From Bacteroidota bacterium (GTDB lineage: Bacteria > Bacteroidota > Ignavibacteria > Tepidaquicellales > Tepidaquicellaceae): a stretch of 64,000 nucleotides of DNA. Where the stretch lies: assembly GCA_018266845.1 (NCBI GenBank), contig JAFDZO010000007.1, positions 1,917-65,916 of the forward strand, written 5' to 3'. The translations under genes and the position numbers were made by a program. The notes beneath the pieces were generated by a model that was not told the DNA's origin, searched no databases, and saw nothing but the letters and a program-made list of their open reading frames with translations. Below, piece after piece: positions 43,811 through 53,221 of the stretch; position 1 is the stretch's first letter, and every line of letters starts with the position of its first letter.

Positions 43811-44029
43811 TTATTTATCCTGCTTAGAATTATATTTTTGCTTATGATCAGAAACAAAAGAAATCTGTTTTTGTCTTTCGCGAAAATCGTGTAATATATT
43901 ATCTGCATTTTGATTAATCTCTTTGGCAGTAAGGTTTCTTTTCCCCAACTTATGTTTAACTTCAATAAGTTCCCATAACATTGGATCTGCTTTTTTGCTA
44001 TATTTGTTTTCCGATTTTATGTTAACCAC
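43811..44029 (-). CDS. Putative antitoxin of the PIN module
   Basis: The 72-residue, highly charged protein (Lys/Asn/Asp-rich) contains SKKADPMLWELIEVKHKLG and a predicted helix, NADNILHDFRERQKQIS. Its start overlaps the end of the PIN-domain gene by 8 bases, which is the coupling expected of a toxin-antitoxin pair in toxin-first order. I do not recognise a DNA-binding fold. The assignment rests on position, size and charge. Confidence 0.55.
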   Translation of the reverse strand: MVNIKSENKYSKKADPMLWELIEVKHKLGKRNLTAKEINQNADNILHDFRERQKQISFVSDHKQKYNSKQDK

Positions 44030-44504
44030 TTCTATTAACTCCTATACTGTTTAACGTTACAATCTCAATTAACTTTAAACTATTTTGTTTATTAATTCTA
44101 TGAACATCCATAATAGATTCTATGTTTAAAAAGTGCTTAAAATTCCATGAAACAATTGCATCAATATGATTTAATGAAGCACAAGTAATATGTATAGTAT
44201 TGTTGATTTCCTTTGAAAGAATTTTAGATTCATTTTGATATTGCCGGGATAAATCCAAAATTTCATCCGTAATTTTTAAAATATTAAATTTACTATTCTC
44301 TATAAATTCAAACATTGTATCTCTTTTGATAATATTTTTAGTTGCATCGATCTCTTCAAGCACAATAACGGAAATATAGCAATTATAATTTAACAAGTTA
44401 TCCGCAAACCAATTTTGAGTCGTAATTTGTCTATCCGAATTATTAGAATCAAAATAAGCTGAAATTACCGATGTATCAAAATATAACTTTAATCTCGAAG
44501 ACAA
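44022..44504 (-). CDS. PIN-domain protein, putative VapC-like toxin
   Basis: The 160-residue protein fits a PIN ribonuclease. KLYFDTSVISAYFD gives the first acidic residue (Asp10), ISVIVLEEIDAT the conserved Glu (about 51) and HIDAIVSWNFKHFLNIES the Asp plus the WNFKH pattern common near the third acidic site. PIN toxins of VapC type cleave tRNA or rRNA. The start overlaps the end of the CoA-dehydratase-like gene by 16 bases and the stop overlaps the putative antitoxin. The pair thus lies between two genes expected to work together. Confidence 0.75.
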   Translation of the reverse strand: MSSRLKLYFDTSVISAYFDSNNSDRQITTQNWFADNLLNYNCYISVIVLEEIDATKNIIKRDTMFEFIENSKFNILKITDEILDLSRQYQNESKILSKEINNTIHITCASLNHIDAIVSWNFKHFLNIESIMDVHRINKQNSLKLIEIVTLNSIGVNRSG

Positions 44505-46267
44505 TTTTCTATTGCGGTTGTTTTTATTCCTTCTTTCTTCATAATTTCAGCTACATCTAAAATAAAGTTTGCTCCGACTCCTGAAATTCCTTTGCGATGC
44601 GAAACATGGAAGAAAGGCTTTTGTAAGTCTTCACGGGTTTCAACAAACGCTTTAATTTCTTCAAGAGAATATCCCGTCTTTGCAAGGCATTCGTTATATT
44701 CGTTTTTTGCTTTTGCTTTGGCTTCACCGAGCGCCATCTGAACTCTTGAATGCGCATTAACATCTCCTTCCCCTGAGGTTTCTATAGGAAGGAAAATCAT
44801 ATCTTTGTAAACTGATGTAACAACTGACTGCACGCCGTCAGATTGTGTAGAAGGCATACAGCCGAACGGCTTAAGTGAAAGCACCATATGGCAGAGATTG
44901 TTAATAGTGTAATAAATACTCTTACCGACTTCAAGATGCCCTTCTCCGCCCTCTACTCTTGAGTTATAAAATTTATGAGCAAGGTCTTTTAAAATTTTCT
45001 GGTCAACAATTTCGTGTGGCATATTATCCAAAGCTTTTCTTACTCTGTTATATTCTCTTTCAAAAATTTTCTCTGCAAGAGTAAGTACGAACATATTTTG
45101 TTTATACTTTTTCTTAAGCTCAAGTTTTTCTTTTAATGATAATTTGTCGGTTAAATCTTTATCCAGCTTTAAACCTTTCTCATCTTTATTAACTTCTTTT
45201 GCCTGATGAAGCATATATAAAATCCAAGTTGCAATCGGCTCGACTACAAGCTGCGCTCCTTCCCTTTCAAGGAATGGAAACATATTAAAATTGCCGTCGC
45301 CTTCAGTTGTCTGCGCCCAGAACTCACCAGTGATTTTTACAATCGGCTTCATTCTTGTGCGGTCAACTTTTATTGCATTAAATTTTTCTCTTATTTCATG
45401 AACCGTTTCTATATAATAATCACCTAAAATCTGGTCAATAAATTTTGAGACATAATCCGAAGAAGGAATAAATGATAAAAGCTTTCCAATCTTTGTATTA
45501 AAATCAAAATGGCTTTTTGTTCTGAACTTCTGATAAACCATTTCAATTGCCTCATCCAGAACTTTATCTGTTTCACCCTTATTTATTTCGTAAGGTCTTA
45601 TCTGATAAGCTATGTCATTCAATAAATCACCTATCATCATTGCGTTCAGAAGTCCAAGGAAGAAATCCAGATTCATTTCAAGACCTGCTTCAGCTTCTTC
45701 CTGTGAAAGACCACCTGTTTGCTGAAAAATTATGACTCTGAATCCGTCAAAGCCTGAATTTCTCAATGCCAAACGATACTCCGCTTCATACATTCCAAAG
45801 CGGCAGGGACCGCAAGCACCGGCTGTGAAGAACACATAATTTTCTTTTATCTCTTCGCGTGTTTTTCCCTGCGCCTCTAAATTCTGAAGATGCTGAACAA
45901 GATTTCCAACTGTAAAATAAGTGGGATTGCATTGCCCGTTGTTTCCGTATTCTTTACCAAGCTGGAATGCTTTTTTATCAGGTACGGGAATATAATCCGT
46001 TTTATAGCCCAGTCCTTCGAGTGCCCCTTTAATAAGCTTTTCATGTTTCCATGTTAAACCGCCGAAAAGGATAGTGGTGTTTTCTCTCTCGTTTTTCTTA
46101 AAAGCTCTCTCAAAGGGTCTTTTGAAGTGATCAATTTTTTTAGCTTCAACGCCGTACTCCTGCTCAAGACGCTTTCTTTCTTTTATAAGAAGATCTTGAA
46201 CGTAATCTTCGGAGATAAAATCTTTATCCCGGAATTTTAACTCTGATATTGGAATAACAGTTGACAT
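44489..46267 (-). CDS. 2-hydroxyacyl-CoA dehydratase-like subunit (HgdB/BcrC-related)
   Basis: The 592-residue protein has RENTTILFGGLTWKHEKLI, YGNNGQCNPTYFTVGNLV, FFTAGACGPCRFGMYEAEYR and SLKPFGCMPSTQSDGVQS. Several conserved Cys residues (QCNPTY, ACGPCRFG, FGCMPS) could ligate a [4Fe-4S] cluster, as in HgdB/BcrC-type subunits. In many bacteria a region like this is fused to the activase as one protein of about 1,400 residues; here it is separate. It is translated first, then the PIN pair, then the activase. 5 bases separate its start from the stop of hpnE. Confidence 0.8.
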   Translation of the reverse strand: MSTVIPISELKFRDKDFISEDYVQDLLIKERKRLEQEYGVEAKKIDHFKRPFERAFKKNERENTTILFGGLTWKHEKLIKGALEGLGYKTDYIPVPDKKAFQLGKEYGNNGQCNPTYFTVGNLVQHLQNLEAQGKTREEIKENYVFFTAGACGPCRFGMYEAEYRLALRNSGFDGFRVIIFQQTGGLSQEEAEAGLEMNLDFFLGLLNAMMIGDLLNDIAYQIRPYEINKGETDKVLDEAIEMVYQKFRTKSHFDFNTKIGKLLSFIPSSDYVSKFIDQILGDYYIETVHEIREKFNAIKVDRTRMKPIVKITGEFWAQTTEGDGNFNMFPFLEREGAQLVVEPIATWILYMLHQAKEVNKDEKGLKLDKDLTDKLSLKEKLELKKKYKQNMFVLTLAEKIFEREYNRVRKALDNMPHEIVDQKILKDLAHKFYNSRVEGGEGHLEVGKSIYYTINNLCHMVLSLKPFGCMPSTQSDGVQSVVTSVYKDMIFLPIETSGEGDVNAHSRVQMALGEAKAKAKNEYNECLAKTGYSLEEIKAFVETREDLQKPFFHVSHRKGISGVGANFILDVAEIMKKEGIKTTAIENCLRD

Positions 46268-46272
46268 AATTT

Positions 46273-47583
46273 TTAGAATTTTTCGGATATTATTTTTGAA
46301 CTTTTTATAGCGCTTTCAATTGTCGCCGGTAATCCCGTATTTGTCCAGTCTCCGGCAATAAAAAAATTAGTAAGTTCTGTAACCTGATCAGGTCTTTTAT
46401 CAATACACAAATTATCGGGAATAAAAGTTGCACGCTTCTCTTTTATAATCTTGTAATCTTTTACTCGCAGACTCTCAAAACCTGTGATACATTTAGATAA
46501 ATCTGAAATACACCGGCTAAATATTTTTTCAGCCGGCTCCTCTGTAAACTCATCAAGGAAATCCGAAGCGCTGATTACAATTGAAAGATGGTAGGGGTTT
46601 CTTTTGAAAATCCACTGGACCTTTGTGCCAATGAGACCTGTCATTCCGAAAGAATTATTCTTCAATAAATTTCCCGGAATCTCATTTTCAAAAAATAAAT
46701 GAAGTGAAATTATTGAAGAAGAATTTATATTGCCCCTGCCTTTAAAATATCTATTATAATCTTCATTTTCAAATAAATCTGTAAATCTGAAAAAAGGTAC
46801 TGCCGAAACATAGTAATCCGAAAAAATCTTTTCCCCTTTTTCATTTTCTATGTATTCGACTTTATTTTCTTTAATTTTAATTTTTGATACCTTTTCTTTT
46901 AGTGTAAATCCAATGTTATTTTTTTTAAAATACTCTGCTGCGCCGTAAATAAATAATTCGTTCAGATTTGTTTTTGGGATTACCAGGCTTGAAAATTCCT
47001 TTTTTGAAAACCCGTTCTTTAAAATATCAAGAAAAATTTTGCAATTAATGTTTTCAGGCTTCGCATTGAATACTGCAAAGATAAAGGGCTCCCAAAAATA
47101 TTTGATTAGTCTTTCTTTTTGATTAATTTTTCTCAAAAGCTCGGAAACATTTTTTAATGATTCTAATTTTTTGTCTGTAAAAATCTTATAAATCATTAGA
47201 ACGGAAATCTTATCGGAAAAATTAAGAGCTTTATATGTTAGCAGCGCCGTTAAAAGATTAAACGGAGCAGGAAGGTTGTAGGTTTTTAAATTGAAAGAAT
47301 TTTTACCCGTATCATAAAAATTAACTTCAAGATTTTTTTGGAAGTCTAATTTATTGTAAGCCCCTATGGCTTTAAGGTACTCAAATGTATTTTGATACCA
47401 TCCGGCTAAAATATGCTGACCGTTATCGAAGTAAAGGTTTTTCTCTCTATCGTAAAAAGCATAAGCCCTGCCGCCTAATTTTGGAGAGGATTCAAGCAAC
47501 CGGATATTGCAGCCTTTTTTATGCAGAAAAACTGCTGCCGAAAGACCTGCCAAACCGCCTCCTATAACAGTTACTTTTTTCAA
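46273..47583 (-). CDS. hpnE: Hydroxysqualene dehydroxylase (HpnE)
   Basis: The 436-residue FAD-dependent oxidoreductase has the Rossmann start VTVIGGGLAGLSAAVFLHKKG, the GGRAYAFYD segment and the C-terminal FAD site NFFIAGDWTNTGLPATIESAIKSS. It resembles phytoene-desaturase-like amine oxidases. Placed directly after hpnC and hpnD it is best read as HpnE, which reduces hydroxysqualene to squalene. A carotenoid desaturase is the alternative reading from sequence alone. The gap to hpnD is 45 bases. Confidence 0.88.
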   Translation of the reverse strand: MKKVTVIGGGLAGLSAAVFLHKKGCNIRLLESSPKLGGRAYAFYDREKNLYFDNGQHILAGWYQNTFEYLKAIGAYNKLDFQKNLEVNFYDTGKNSFNLKTYNLPAPFNLLTALLTYKALNFSDKISVLMIYKIFTDKKLESLKNVSELLRKINQKERLIKYFWEPFIFAVFNAKPENINCKIFLDILKNGFSKKEFSSLVIPKTNLNELFIYGAAEYFKKNNIGFTLKEKVSKIKIKENKVEYIENEKGEKIFSDYYVSAVPFFRFTDLFENEDYNRYFKGRGNINSSSIISLHLFFENEIPGNLLKNNSFGMTGLIGTKVQWIFKRNPYHLSIVISASDFLDEFTEEPAEKIFSRCISDLSKCITGFESLRVKDYKIIKEKRATFIPDNLCIDKRPDQVTELTNFFIAGDWTNTGLPATIESAIKSSKIISEKF

Positions 47584-47628
47584 GTCAGTAGTTGAAAATG
47601 AATATTAGTGTTTGAATTAAACAATTGA

Positions 47629-48510
47629 TTAGGGGATAGTATTATATCCTAATTTGCGGTTGTCTTTAAAGTTATAAAGAAGTTTATACTTAAAGAAAAC
47701 TCCGAAGGTAATGTAAATCTTTGTAAGCTTAGAAACTTTTGCTTTCTTCTTGAAGACATTGTAATTCATCTTCTCAATTTTCTCAAGAATTCTGAAATAA
47801 ATATGCTCCATAATTCTTGCAGCAAACATTAACCCCTTATCATCTTTAGATAAAGATTTGTTCGCCTTTTCATAAAACTCGTGCGCCCGTTTGCATTCGT
47901 ATTCCATCAAAGCAATGAAAGATTCATTATATTTATTTGCAAGCAAATCTTCTTCCGTGTAACCGAACTTTTCCATGTCTTCTTTGGGAAGATAAATTCT
48001 GCCATTATCAGCATCAATTTTTATATCCCTCAAGATATTTGTTAACTGCAATGCAACACCAAGATTAACAGCAAACTCTTTTGTGCTTTTATTTTTATAC
48101 CCGAATATTTCAATGCACATTAGCCCAACAGTAGCAGCGACACAATAGCAATATTGATAGAGTTCATCGAAAGTTTTATACCGCTGATTCTGCAAATCCA
48201 TTTCCATTCCCTTAATAAGCTCAAAGAAAGGCTCTACAGGAATATTATACTTGCGTATAATCTTATCGAGATGATTTAATAAAGAATATTTTGATTTGCC
48301 TTGTGAAGCTAATTCAAACTCATTTTTCCACTCGCGGATTTTTTTATACTTTACTTCTACTGAATCAGAGTTTTCATCCACAATATCATCGGTCTTTCGA
48401 CAAAAAGCATAGACGGTATTTATCGCATCGTTTTTTTCTTTAGGAAGCAAAGAAAACGATGAGAGAAAATTGGATTTGCTTTGAGATGCTATTTGTCTTT
48501 GTTCTTTCAA
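47629..48510 (-). CDS. hpnD: Presqualene diphosphate synthase (HpnD)
   Basis: The 293-residue trans-isoprenyl diphosphate synthase has the first Asp-rich motif in AFCRKTDDIVDE (about 36-47) and the second in LTNILRDIKIDADNGRIYLP (about 165-184). HpnD joins two farnesyl diphosphates to presqualene diphosphate. Phytoene synthase is the closest alternative, but the adjacent second synthase and HpnE-like gene support the squalene route. The start overlaps hpnC by 4 bases. Confidence 0.88.
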   Translation of the reverse strand: MKEQRQIASQSKSNFLSSFSLLPKEKNDAINTVYAFCRKTDDIVDENSDSVEVKYKKIREWKNEFELASQGKSKYSLLNHLDKIIRKYNIPVEPFFELIKGMEMDLQNQRYKTFDELYQYCYCVAATVGLMCIEIFGYKNKSTKEFAVNLGVALQLTNILRDIKIDADNGRIYLPKEDMEKFGYTEEDLLANKYNESFIALMEYECKRAHEFYEKANKSLSKDDKGLMFAARIMEHIYFRILEKIEKMNYNVFKKKAKVSKLTKIYITFGVFFKYKLLYNFKDNRKLGYNTIP

Positions 48511-49373
48511 AAAATTGTTTTTAATAAAATCTTAAACTTATCGCTCGATGTAATTATAGGGCGGTGAGACAAAGTCCTGTAATTTAACTTTTCTATTTTA
48601 TTAATAACAGTCATTCCCCCGTAAAAAGTTGCCTTAAGTTCATACTTTAATCTTCCGCTAACTTTATCCGGGAGAGAATTTCCTTTCTCATATATTTCCT
48701 TAGTTTTTTCTATTAGTTCTTTGATGATATAAACATAACTTTCATCTTCAATCTTATTGTAAAGATTTTGATAACTATAATTATTTTTCCTAATTAATTC
48801 ATTTGGAATATAGACACGGGAAATTTCTAAATCACGGGATACATCCTGCCAAAAATTTATTAGCTGAAGACCTGTACAAATATAATCCGACAGTTCAAAT
48901 AATTCTGCATCATTGTAGCCAAATATGTAAAGCACTAAGTGCCCCACCGGATTTGCAGAATATTTAGAATACTCCAATAATTCATCAAACGTTTCATATT
49001 TATCTTTTACCGAATCCTGTTTGAACGCTTTAAGAAGATTTTGGAGCTCAATAGCGGGAACATTCAAATCCCGCAAGGTTTTATACAAAGCAACAAAAGT
49101 AAACTTTGTTGCGTCGTTTAAATTCTCAAATTCACCAGAAGTTATTTTTTGAAGCTCAAATTCTAACCGGTTTAATTTTTCAAGCTTTTGTTCGGAAGTT
49201 AAAATAGAAGAGTCCGCTATATCATCTGCATATCTTGCAAAAGAGTAAACTGCATAGACATATTTTCTTTTTTCTTTGGGGATTAGAAAAGAAGCTACCG
49301 GAAAATTTTCATAGTGGGCTTTAGTGATTTTTTCACAATACAAAAATGCCTCATCGAAATTGACTCCCTGCAT
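48507..49373 (-). CDS. hpnC: Hydroxysqualene synthase (HpnC)
   Basis: The 288-residue protein is the second squalene/phytoene-synthase-family member of the operon. Motifs are VYSFARYADDIADS (about 41-54) and LINFWQDVSRDLEISRVYIP (about 170-189). HpnC converts presqualene diphosphate to hydroxysqualene. The order C-D-E matches the known three-enzyme bacterial squalene route. Its start codon overlaps the stop of the upstream histidine kinase gene by one base. No squalene-hopene cyclase is in the window, so the fate of squalene here is open. Confidence 0.88.
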   Translation of the reverse strand: MQGVNFDEAFLYCEKITKAHYENFPVASFLIPKEKRKYVYAVYSFARYADDIADSSILTSEQKLEKLNRLEFELQKITSGEFENLNDATKFTFVALYKTLRDLNVPAIELQNLLKAFKQDSVKDKYETFDELLEYSKYSANPVGHLVLYIFGYNDAELFELSDYICTGLQLINFWQDVSRDLEISRVYIPNELIRKNNYSYQNLYNKIEDESYVYIIKELIEKTKEIYEKGNSLPDKVSGRLKYELKATFYGGMTVINKIEKLNYRTLSHRPIITSSDKFKILLKTIF

Positions 49374-51166
49374 TAACTATTTTCGAGTTTAAATTTTACC
49401 CTGAAGTTGCTTCCTTCGCCATAAACACTTTCGCACCATACTTCGCCATCCATTGACTCAATCAGTTTTTTAACGATAGATAATCCGAGACCGGTAGAAT
49501 TTTCTCCGGCAGTGGGCTTAGTGCTTAGTTTGGAAAATTTCTTAAAAAGCTTAGACATCTCTTCCTGCTTTATTCCCATACCCTCATCTATAAATGAAAC
49601 AATAACGTTTTCCTTTGGTTCATTAATTTCACACTTAATTGTTACTTCCGATTTTAGCGGGGAATATTTGATGGCATTAGAAAATAAATTTTCAAAAACC
49701 TCCATAAGCCCGGCATAATCTCCCATGATATAAACATCCTGTAAATCGGAAATCATGTTCAGCTTTATTCCTTTTCTTTCAGTGAGAACGTGGTTATCCG
49801 ATATAATTTTGTCAAGTATATCAAGTACATTAATTTTTTTCCTGTTTAGATTTATTCTGCCGCTTTCTATTGCATTTATATCAAGAAAATTCTTAATAAT
49901 ATCCTGCATTCTCATTGAGGTTAGCTCTATCTGCTCAAGCTTTCTGTCAACCTGTTCCGGTGAATATTTATCCTTCAATTTTCTCAAAGCAGCTACCGAA
50001 AGAGAGATTGCGCTTAACGGGTTTTTCAAATCGTGCGCCGCGATGCCGAGGAACTCATTCTTCTCATTATTCAGCTCAACCAATTTTTCATTTGCAGTTT
50101 TAAGTTCCTCGTTAATTGAACGCTGAAACTCCGCCTCCTGCTGAATAAGTTCAACCCTGTGCATAACATTCAGATACTCGATTTTTGAATTAGACGAGTC
50201 CTTAAATGTTTCCGATACTAAGGTATAACTCTTCCTGTAGTACTCGCAGGCTTTTTGAAAATCCCCAATTTTATAATAAACCATTCCATACAAATCAGTC
50301 ATATTGGGAATAATGTGAGTGTAGTTGTTTTCCAAAGAAAGCTCGGAGCACTTGTCAAGGCTTTCCAGCGCTTTTTCCGGCATTTCAAAATTATAATATA
50401 AAGAGGCTTTTAAGTAATACAATTCTGCCGTATAATAATCAAAATTATGCTCGATGCTAAGGGCATGTGATTTGTCATAGTATTCTAAGGCTTTTTGGAG
50501 GTTTTTGTGGTAATCGGCAGCAAGATTACCCAGATTATTGTAGCAAATCAAAATCCCCTGCCAATCCTGCATTTTTTGCTTGATTTCAAGGGCTTCGGAA
50601 TAGTATTTCTCACAATGCTCATACTCGCGCTTTTCAAAGTACACATTCCCAAGATTTATAAGTATCATTGCCCTGCCCTTTTCGTCTAAAAGCTCGTCCT
50701 TTATTTTCAGAGCAAGATTCAAGTAATCAAGAGCGTTGTCAAATTCCTGCAAATGGAGGTAAGAATTTCCTATTGTATTACAGCAAGTGGATTCCAACAG
50801 GCGATTCTTGGTTTTTCGGGTGATTTTTAAGGATTCAAAGGCGTTTTTCAGGCTTTCGGCAAAATCGCCGTATTTGTACTGGCAAACGGCAATCAGGTTG
50901 CGGCAATCGGCTTCTTCGCTTTGCAATCCCAACGCTATGAAAATAGGCAGAGCCTCAAGGTTTTTTTCGAGGGATTTCTCATACAGGGTGCCCCGGTAGT
51001 ATATCCGCCCGGACAAAAGAAGGGCTTTTGCCAGCAGGGTTTCGCTTTTTTTCTCACGGGCGATGGCTTCTATTCTGAGCGCTTCCTCGAGGGCTTTTTC
51101 GCGGTCTGAGTCTATGAGCTTCTGGTATTCCTCTAAAACTGTATGTAGTACGTTCTCATCCATCAA
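49373..51166 (-). CDS. Soluble TPR-containing sensor histidine kinase
   Basis: The 597-residue protein lacks membrane segments. Tetratricopeptide repeats fill residues about 1-330 (for example ALDYLNLALKIKDELLDEKG, ALEYYDKSHALSIEHN). A coiled coil follows, then HisKA with LGIAAHDLKNPLSAISLSV and HATPase_c with DEGMGIKQEEM and GLGLSIVKKLIES. The same architecture and very similar kinase core occur at 12091-13815. It is the first gene of the run containing the squalene genes (1-base overlap with hpnC), which is unusual for a kinase and may mean shared expression only. No response regulator is near. Confidence 0.92.
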   Translation of the reverse strand: MMDENVLHTVLEEYQKLIDSDREKALEEALRIEAIAREKKSETLLAKALLLSGRIYYRGTLYEKSLEKNLEALPIFIALGLQSEEADCRNLIAVCQYKYGDFAESLKNAFESLKITRKTKNRLLESTCCNTIGNSYLHLQEFDNALDYLNLALKIKDELLDEKGRAMILINLGNVYFEKREYEHCEKYYSEALEIKQKMQDWQGILICYNNLGNLAADYHKNLQKALEYYDKSHALSIEHNFDYYTAELYYLKASLYYNFEMPEKALESLDKCSELSLENNYTHIIPNMTDLYGMVYYKIGDFQKACEYYRKSYTLVSETFKDSSNSKIEYLNVMHRVELIQQEAEFQRSINEELKTANEKLVELNNEKNEFLGIAAHDLKNPLSAISLSVAALRKLKDKYSPEQVDRKLEQIELTSMRMQDIIKNFLDINAIESGRINLNRKKINVLDILDKIISDNHVLTERKGIKLNMISDLQDVYIMGDYAGLMEVFENLFSNAIKYSPLKSEVTIKCEINEPKENVIVSFIDEGMGIKQEEMSKLFKKFSKLSTKPTAGENSTGLGLSIVKKLIESMDGEVWCESVYGEGSNFRVKFKLENS

Positions 51167-51548
51167 AAATGGTGAAAAAAGCGAATTTTTGCAGAGTTTT
51201 GTTTGGTAAGTGAATATAGCAAAGAAAAATGTTAAAAAAAGCGGAAAATTGGGGATTTAAAACGGCGAAAAAATTGGGGGGCTAAATTGCTGAAAAAACT
51301 ATGGGTGAAACTTACGCCCCCTCGTAAGTTTTGAGATAAGATATTGTTTTTACAGATTTTAAATACTATGCTTAAAATGACAATCTCTGTAAAATCATAT
51401 ATTTACCTTCAAGCTCATAATCAAAGAAACACTGATGGTTATGATTTTTATGATGGCACAGATTTAATGCATTTAGGAATATTAAATATAATGTTGGTAT
51501 AAATTATTTATCGCTTGGTAATTTTCATTCTAATCCTATTAATAAACT
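51167..51548. other. Gap with one hairpin and no confident gene
   Basis: AAACTTACG (51308-51316) and CGTAAGTTT (51323-51331) form a 9-base stem with a 6-base loop, and could terminate transcription on either strand weakly. A 44-codon plus-strand frame at 51368-51502 has no recognisable features. The rest is AT-rich and featureless, and probably includes the promoter of the kinase operon. Confidence 0.6.
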
Positions 51549-52727
51549 TTACTCTATTTCTTCCTCAGTGGGCTTGGAATTAAAAAAATCACTATCAATT
51601 GTGAAAGTTGTAATTTGTTTTTTCTTAACGGCAACATTATGTTCAACTAGAAGTTCGATAAGTTTATCACCATTAATTAGAGTAATCGGTGCTGCGCCTT
51701 TTTCAAAGGCAGCATCTTTAGCTCCTTTAGAAAAGTCAGATGTGGTTATGATTGTTCCCTTTACTGCATCAAACCTATGCAAACTGCCCCTCAAAGAATC
51801 CAGTACTCCCCTTTGAATATTTGAAGATGATTTTTTTACCTGCACCACTTCTTTTACGGAAGTAATTCCGTTTTCAATAATTCCAGTCACATCTACCCCC
51901 TTATCGTTAGTTGCAGAAGTCACTCTTACATCATAGTATCCTATCTCTTCCAGTAAATCTTTAATCAAATTTTCAAATGCGTATGAATGCATATCCTTTA
52001 GCTTATTTTTTAAAATCTCTTTTTGTTTTTTAATATAAATCTCAATTTGGTTTGTAAGTTCTAAACTTTCATTTACATCAATACTTTCTTTAGCAATAAA
52101 TAAATTGTTATCAAATGACGAAAGATATTTTTTACCTGCCTCATTGATCTGATAAAATTTTCCCTCTCTCCTTAAGTAACCTCTCGCACAAAGGTTCACA
52201 AGTCTTCTTCTCAACGAATCCTTAATAATACTTTCCTTTCGATAGTTCGAATTTTCCAGAAGATAATTTTGCCAATCTTGCAAAAATGCTTTTCTACTTG
52301 AATCATTATTTAGAGAGACTAAGTATAAAATATAAACGCACCCTTCTTCTGTATCTACTTCTCGCACGATGCTATTTTCTTTACTTGATATAAAAATCCT
52401 CCCTTTATCTGTAAGTTTATAGATCCCGTTTATACTTTCTATTAATTTATACCCATTCATTAAAAACTGTATCCCCGCAATGTGCCTGGGATTAACAATT
52501 TTACCGGATTTTTCCCATATTTCTTTAGCGAGGTCTTTGTCTTTCCCATGAAGCCTTCCTATAATCCATTCATCAGGGTTTTGCCAGTCGGCTGGATCTT
52601 GTGGAGTTCCTTTTAAATCTAAAATACTCTGCCACATAGATTTTAATTCAGCTTCGTTTTTCCCGTCTATTGTTTTCAGGAATCTTTTCACTCTTTCGTA
52701 AATAGGAAATAATGGAATTTTTAACAT
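51549..52727 (-). CDS. Mrr-like type IV restriction endonuclease
   Basis: The 392-residue protein has winged-helix-like N-terminal regions (MLKIPLFPIYERVKRFLK onward, about 1-230) like the Mrr N-domain. The C-terminal Mrr catalytic domain starts at MHSYAFENLIKDLLEEIGYYDV, continues with NDKGVDVTGIIENG and reaches the PD-(D/E)xK core EVVQVKKSSSNIQRGVLDSLRGSL, then GTIITTSDFSKGAKDAA. Mrr enzymes cut methylated foreign DNA. No methyltransferase is adjacent, consistent with a type IV enzyme. It is a single gene in an AT-rich accessory region. Confidence 0.85.
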   Translation of the reverse strand: MLKIPLFPIYERVKRFLKTIDGKNEAELKSMWQSILDLKGTPQDPADWQNPDEWIIGRLHGKDKDLAKEIWEKSGKIVNPRHIAGIQFLMNGYKLIESINGIYKLTDKGRIFISSKENSIVREVDTEEGCVYILYLVSLNNDSSRKAFLQDWQNYLLENSNYRKESIIKDSLRRRLVNLCARGYLRREGKFYQINEAGKKYLSSFDNNLFIAKESIDVNESLELTNQIEIYIKKQKEILKNKLKDMHSYAFENLIKDLLEEIGYYDVRVTSATNDKGVDVTGIIENGITSVKEVVQVKKSSSNIQRGVLDSLRGSLHRFDAVKGTIITTSDFSKGAKDAAFEKGAAPITLINGDKLIELLVEHNVAVKKKQITTFTIDSDFFNSKPTEEEIE

Positions 52728-53221
52728 TACTTTAATATTTTTCAGTGTAATAAAAAACTCTATATATTGAAACCAACTACTAACTTAATTCAATTTTTTT
52801 AATCCCTCATGTCTGCTCACATCTTAAGCCACCCAACCATTTGTTAAAAATAAAAAACTAAAAAATTAGACTCCTCATTTGGAGTTAAAGACTAACTTTA
52901 TATTAGATATTAAAATTTGTATTTAATTTATTTTTACAAGTAAATCAAATTATTAATTTCCTTGTTCTTTTGAAAGGAAATTTTAAATTATAGAATAAAC
53001 ATTCATAGCTGTAAACTATTATCGATGACCTTATATCAAAAGAGCACACCTTTTTAAGCAAAACTACAAGGAAATTACTTTTTACTATCCTTCTGCCGAA
53101 TTTAAAAAGCAGAACTCCCTTCCACTCTTCACTTTTAATTTTAAAACTTGTATTTTGCAGGCGGGCTTTTTTCAATTTACAATTAACATTCAATTAGCGA
53201 TTGAGGAAAAGAGAAACTTTT
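52728..53221. other. AT-rich gap with one hairpin
   Basis: The only structure seen is AATTTCCTT/AAGGAAATT (52955-52963 and 52974-52982, 10-base loop). Shortly before the small membrane gene lies ACTTGTATTTTGCAGG, which resembles the stretch TCCTTATTTTGCAGG found upstream of the E1 dehydrogenase gene at about 61150; both could be Bacteroidota-type -7 boxes (TAnnTTTG-like). No credible gene. Confidence 0.5.

Noticed and set aside
51368-51502. Plus-strand frame of 44 codons starting ATGCTTAAAATG
   Set aside because: No RBS, no recognisable motif, low-complexity AT-rich context. Could be a remnant but cannot be supported.
52945-53193. Minus-strand frame of 82 codons in the gap before the small membrane gene
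   Set aside because: Basic, low-complexity product without domain features, overlapping the likely promoter of the downstream gene.
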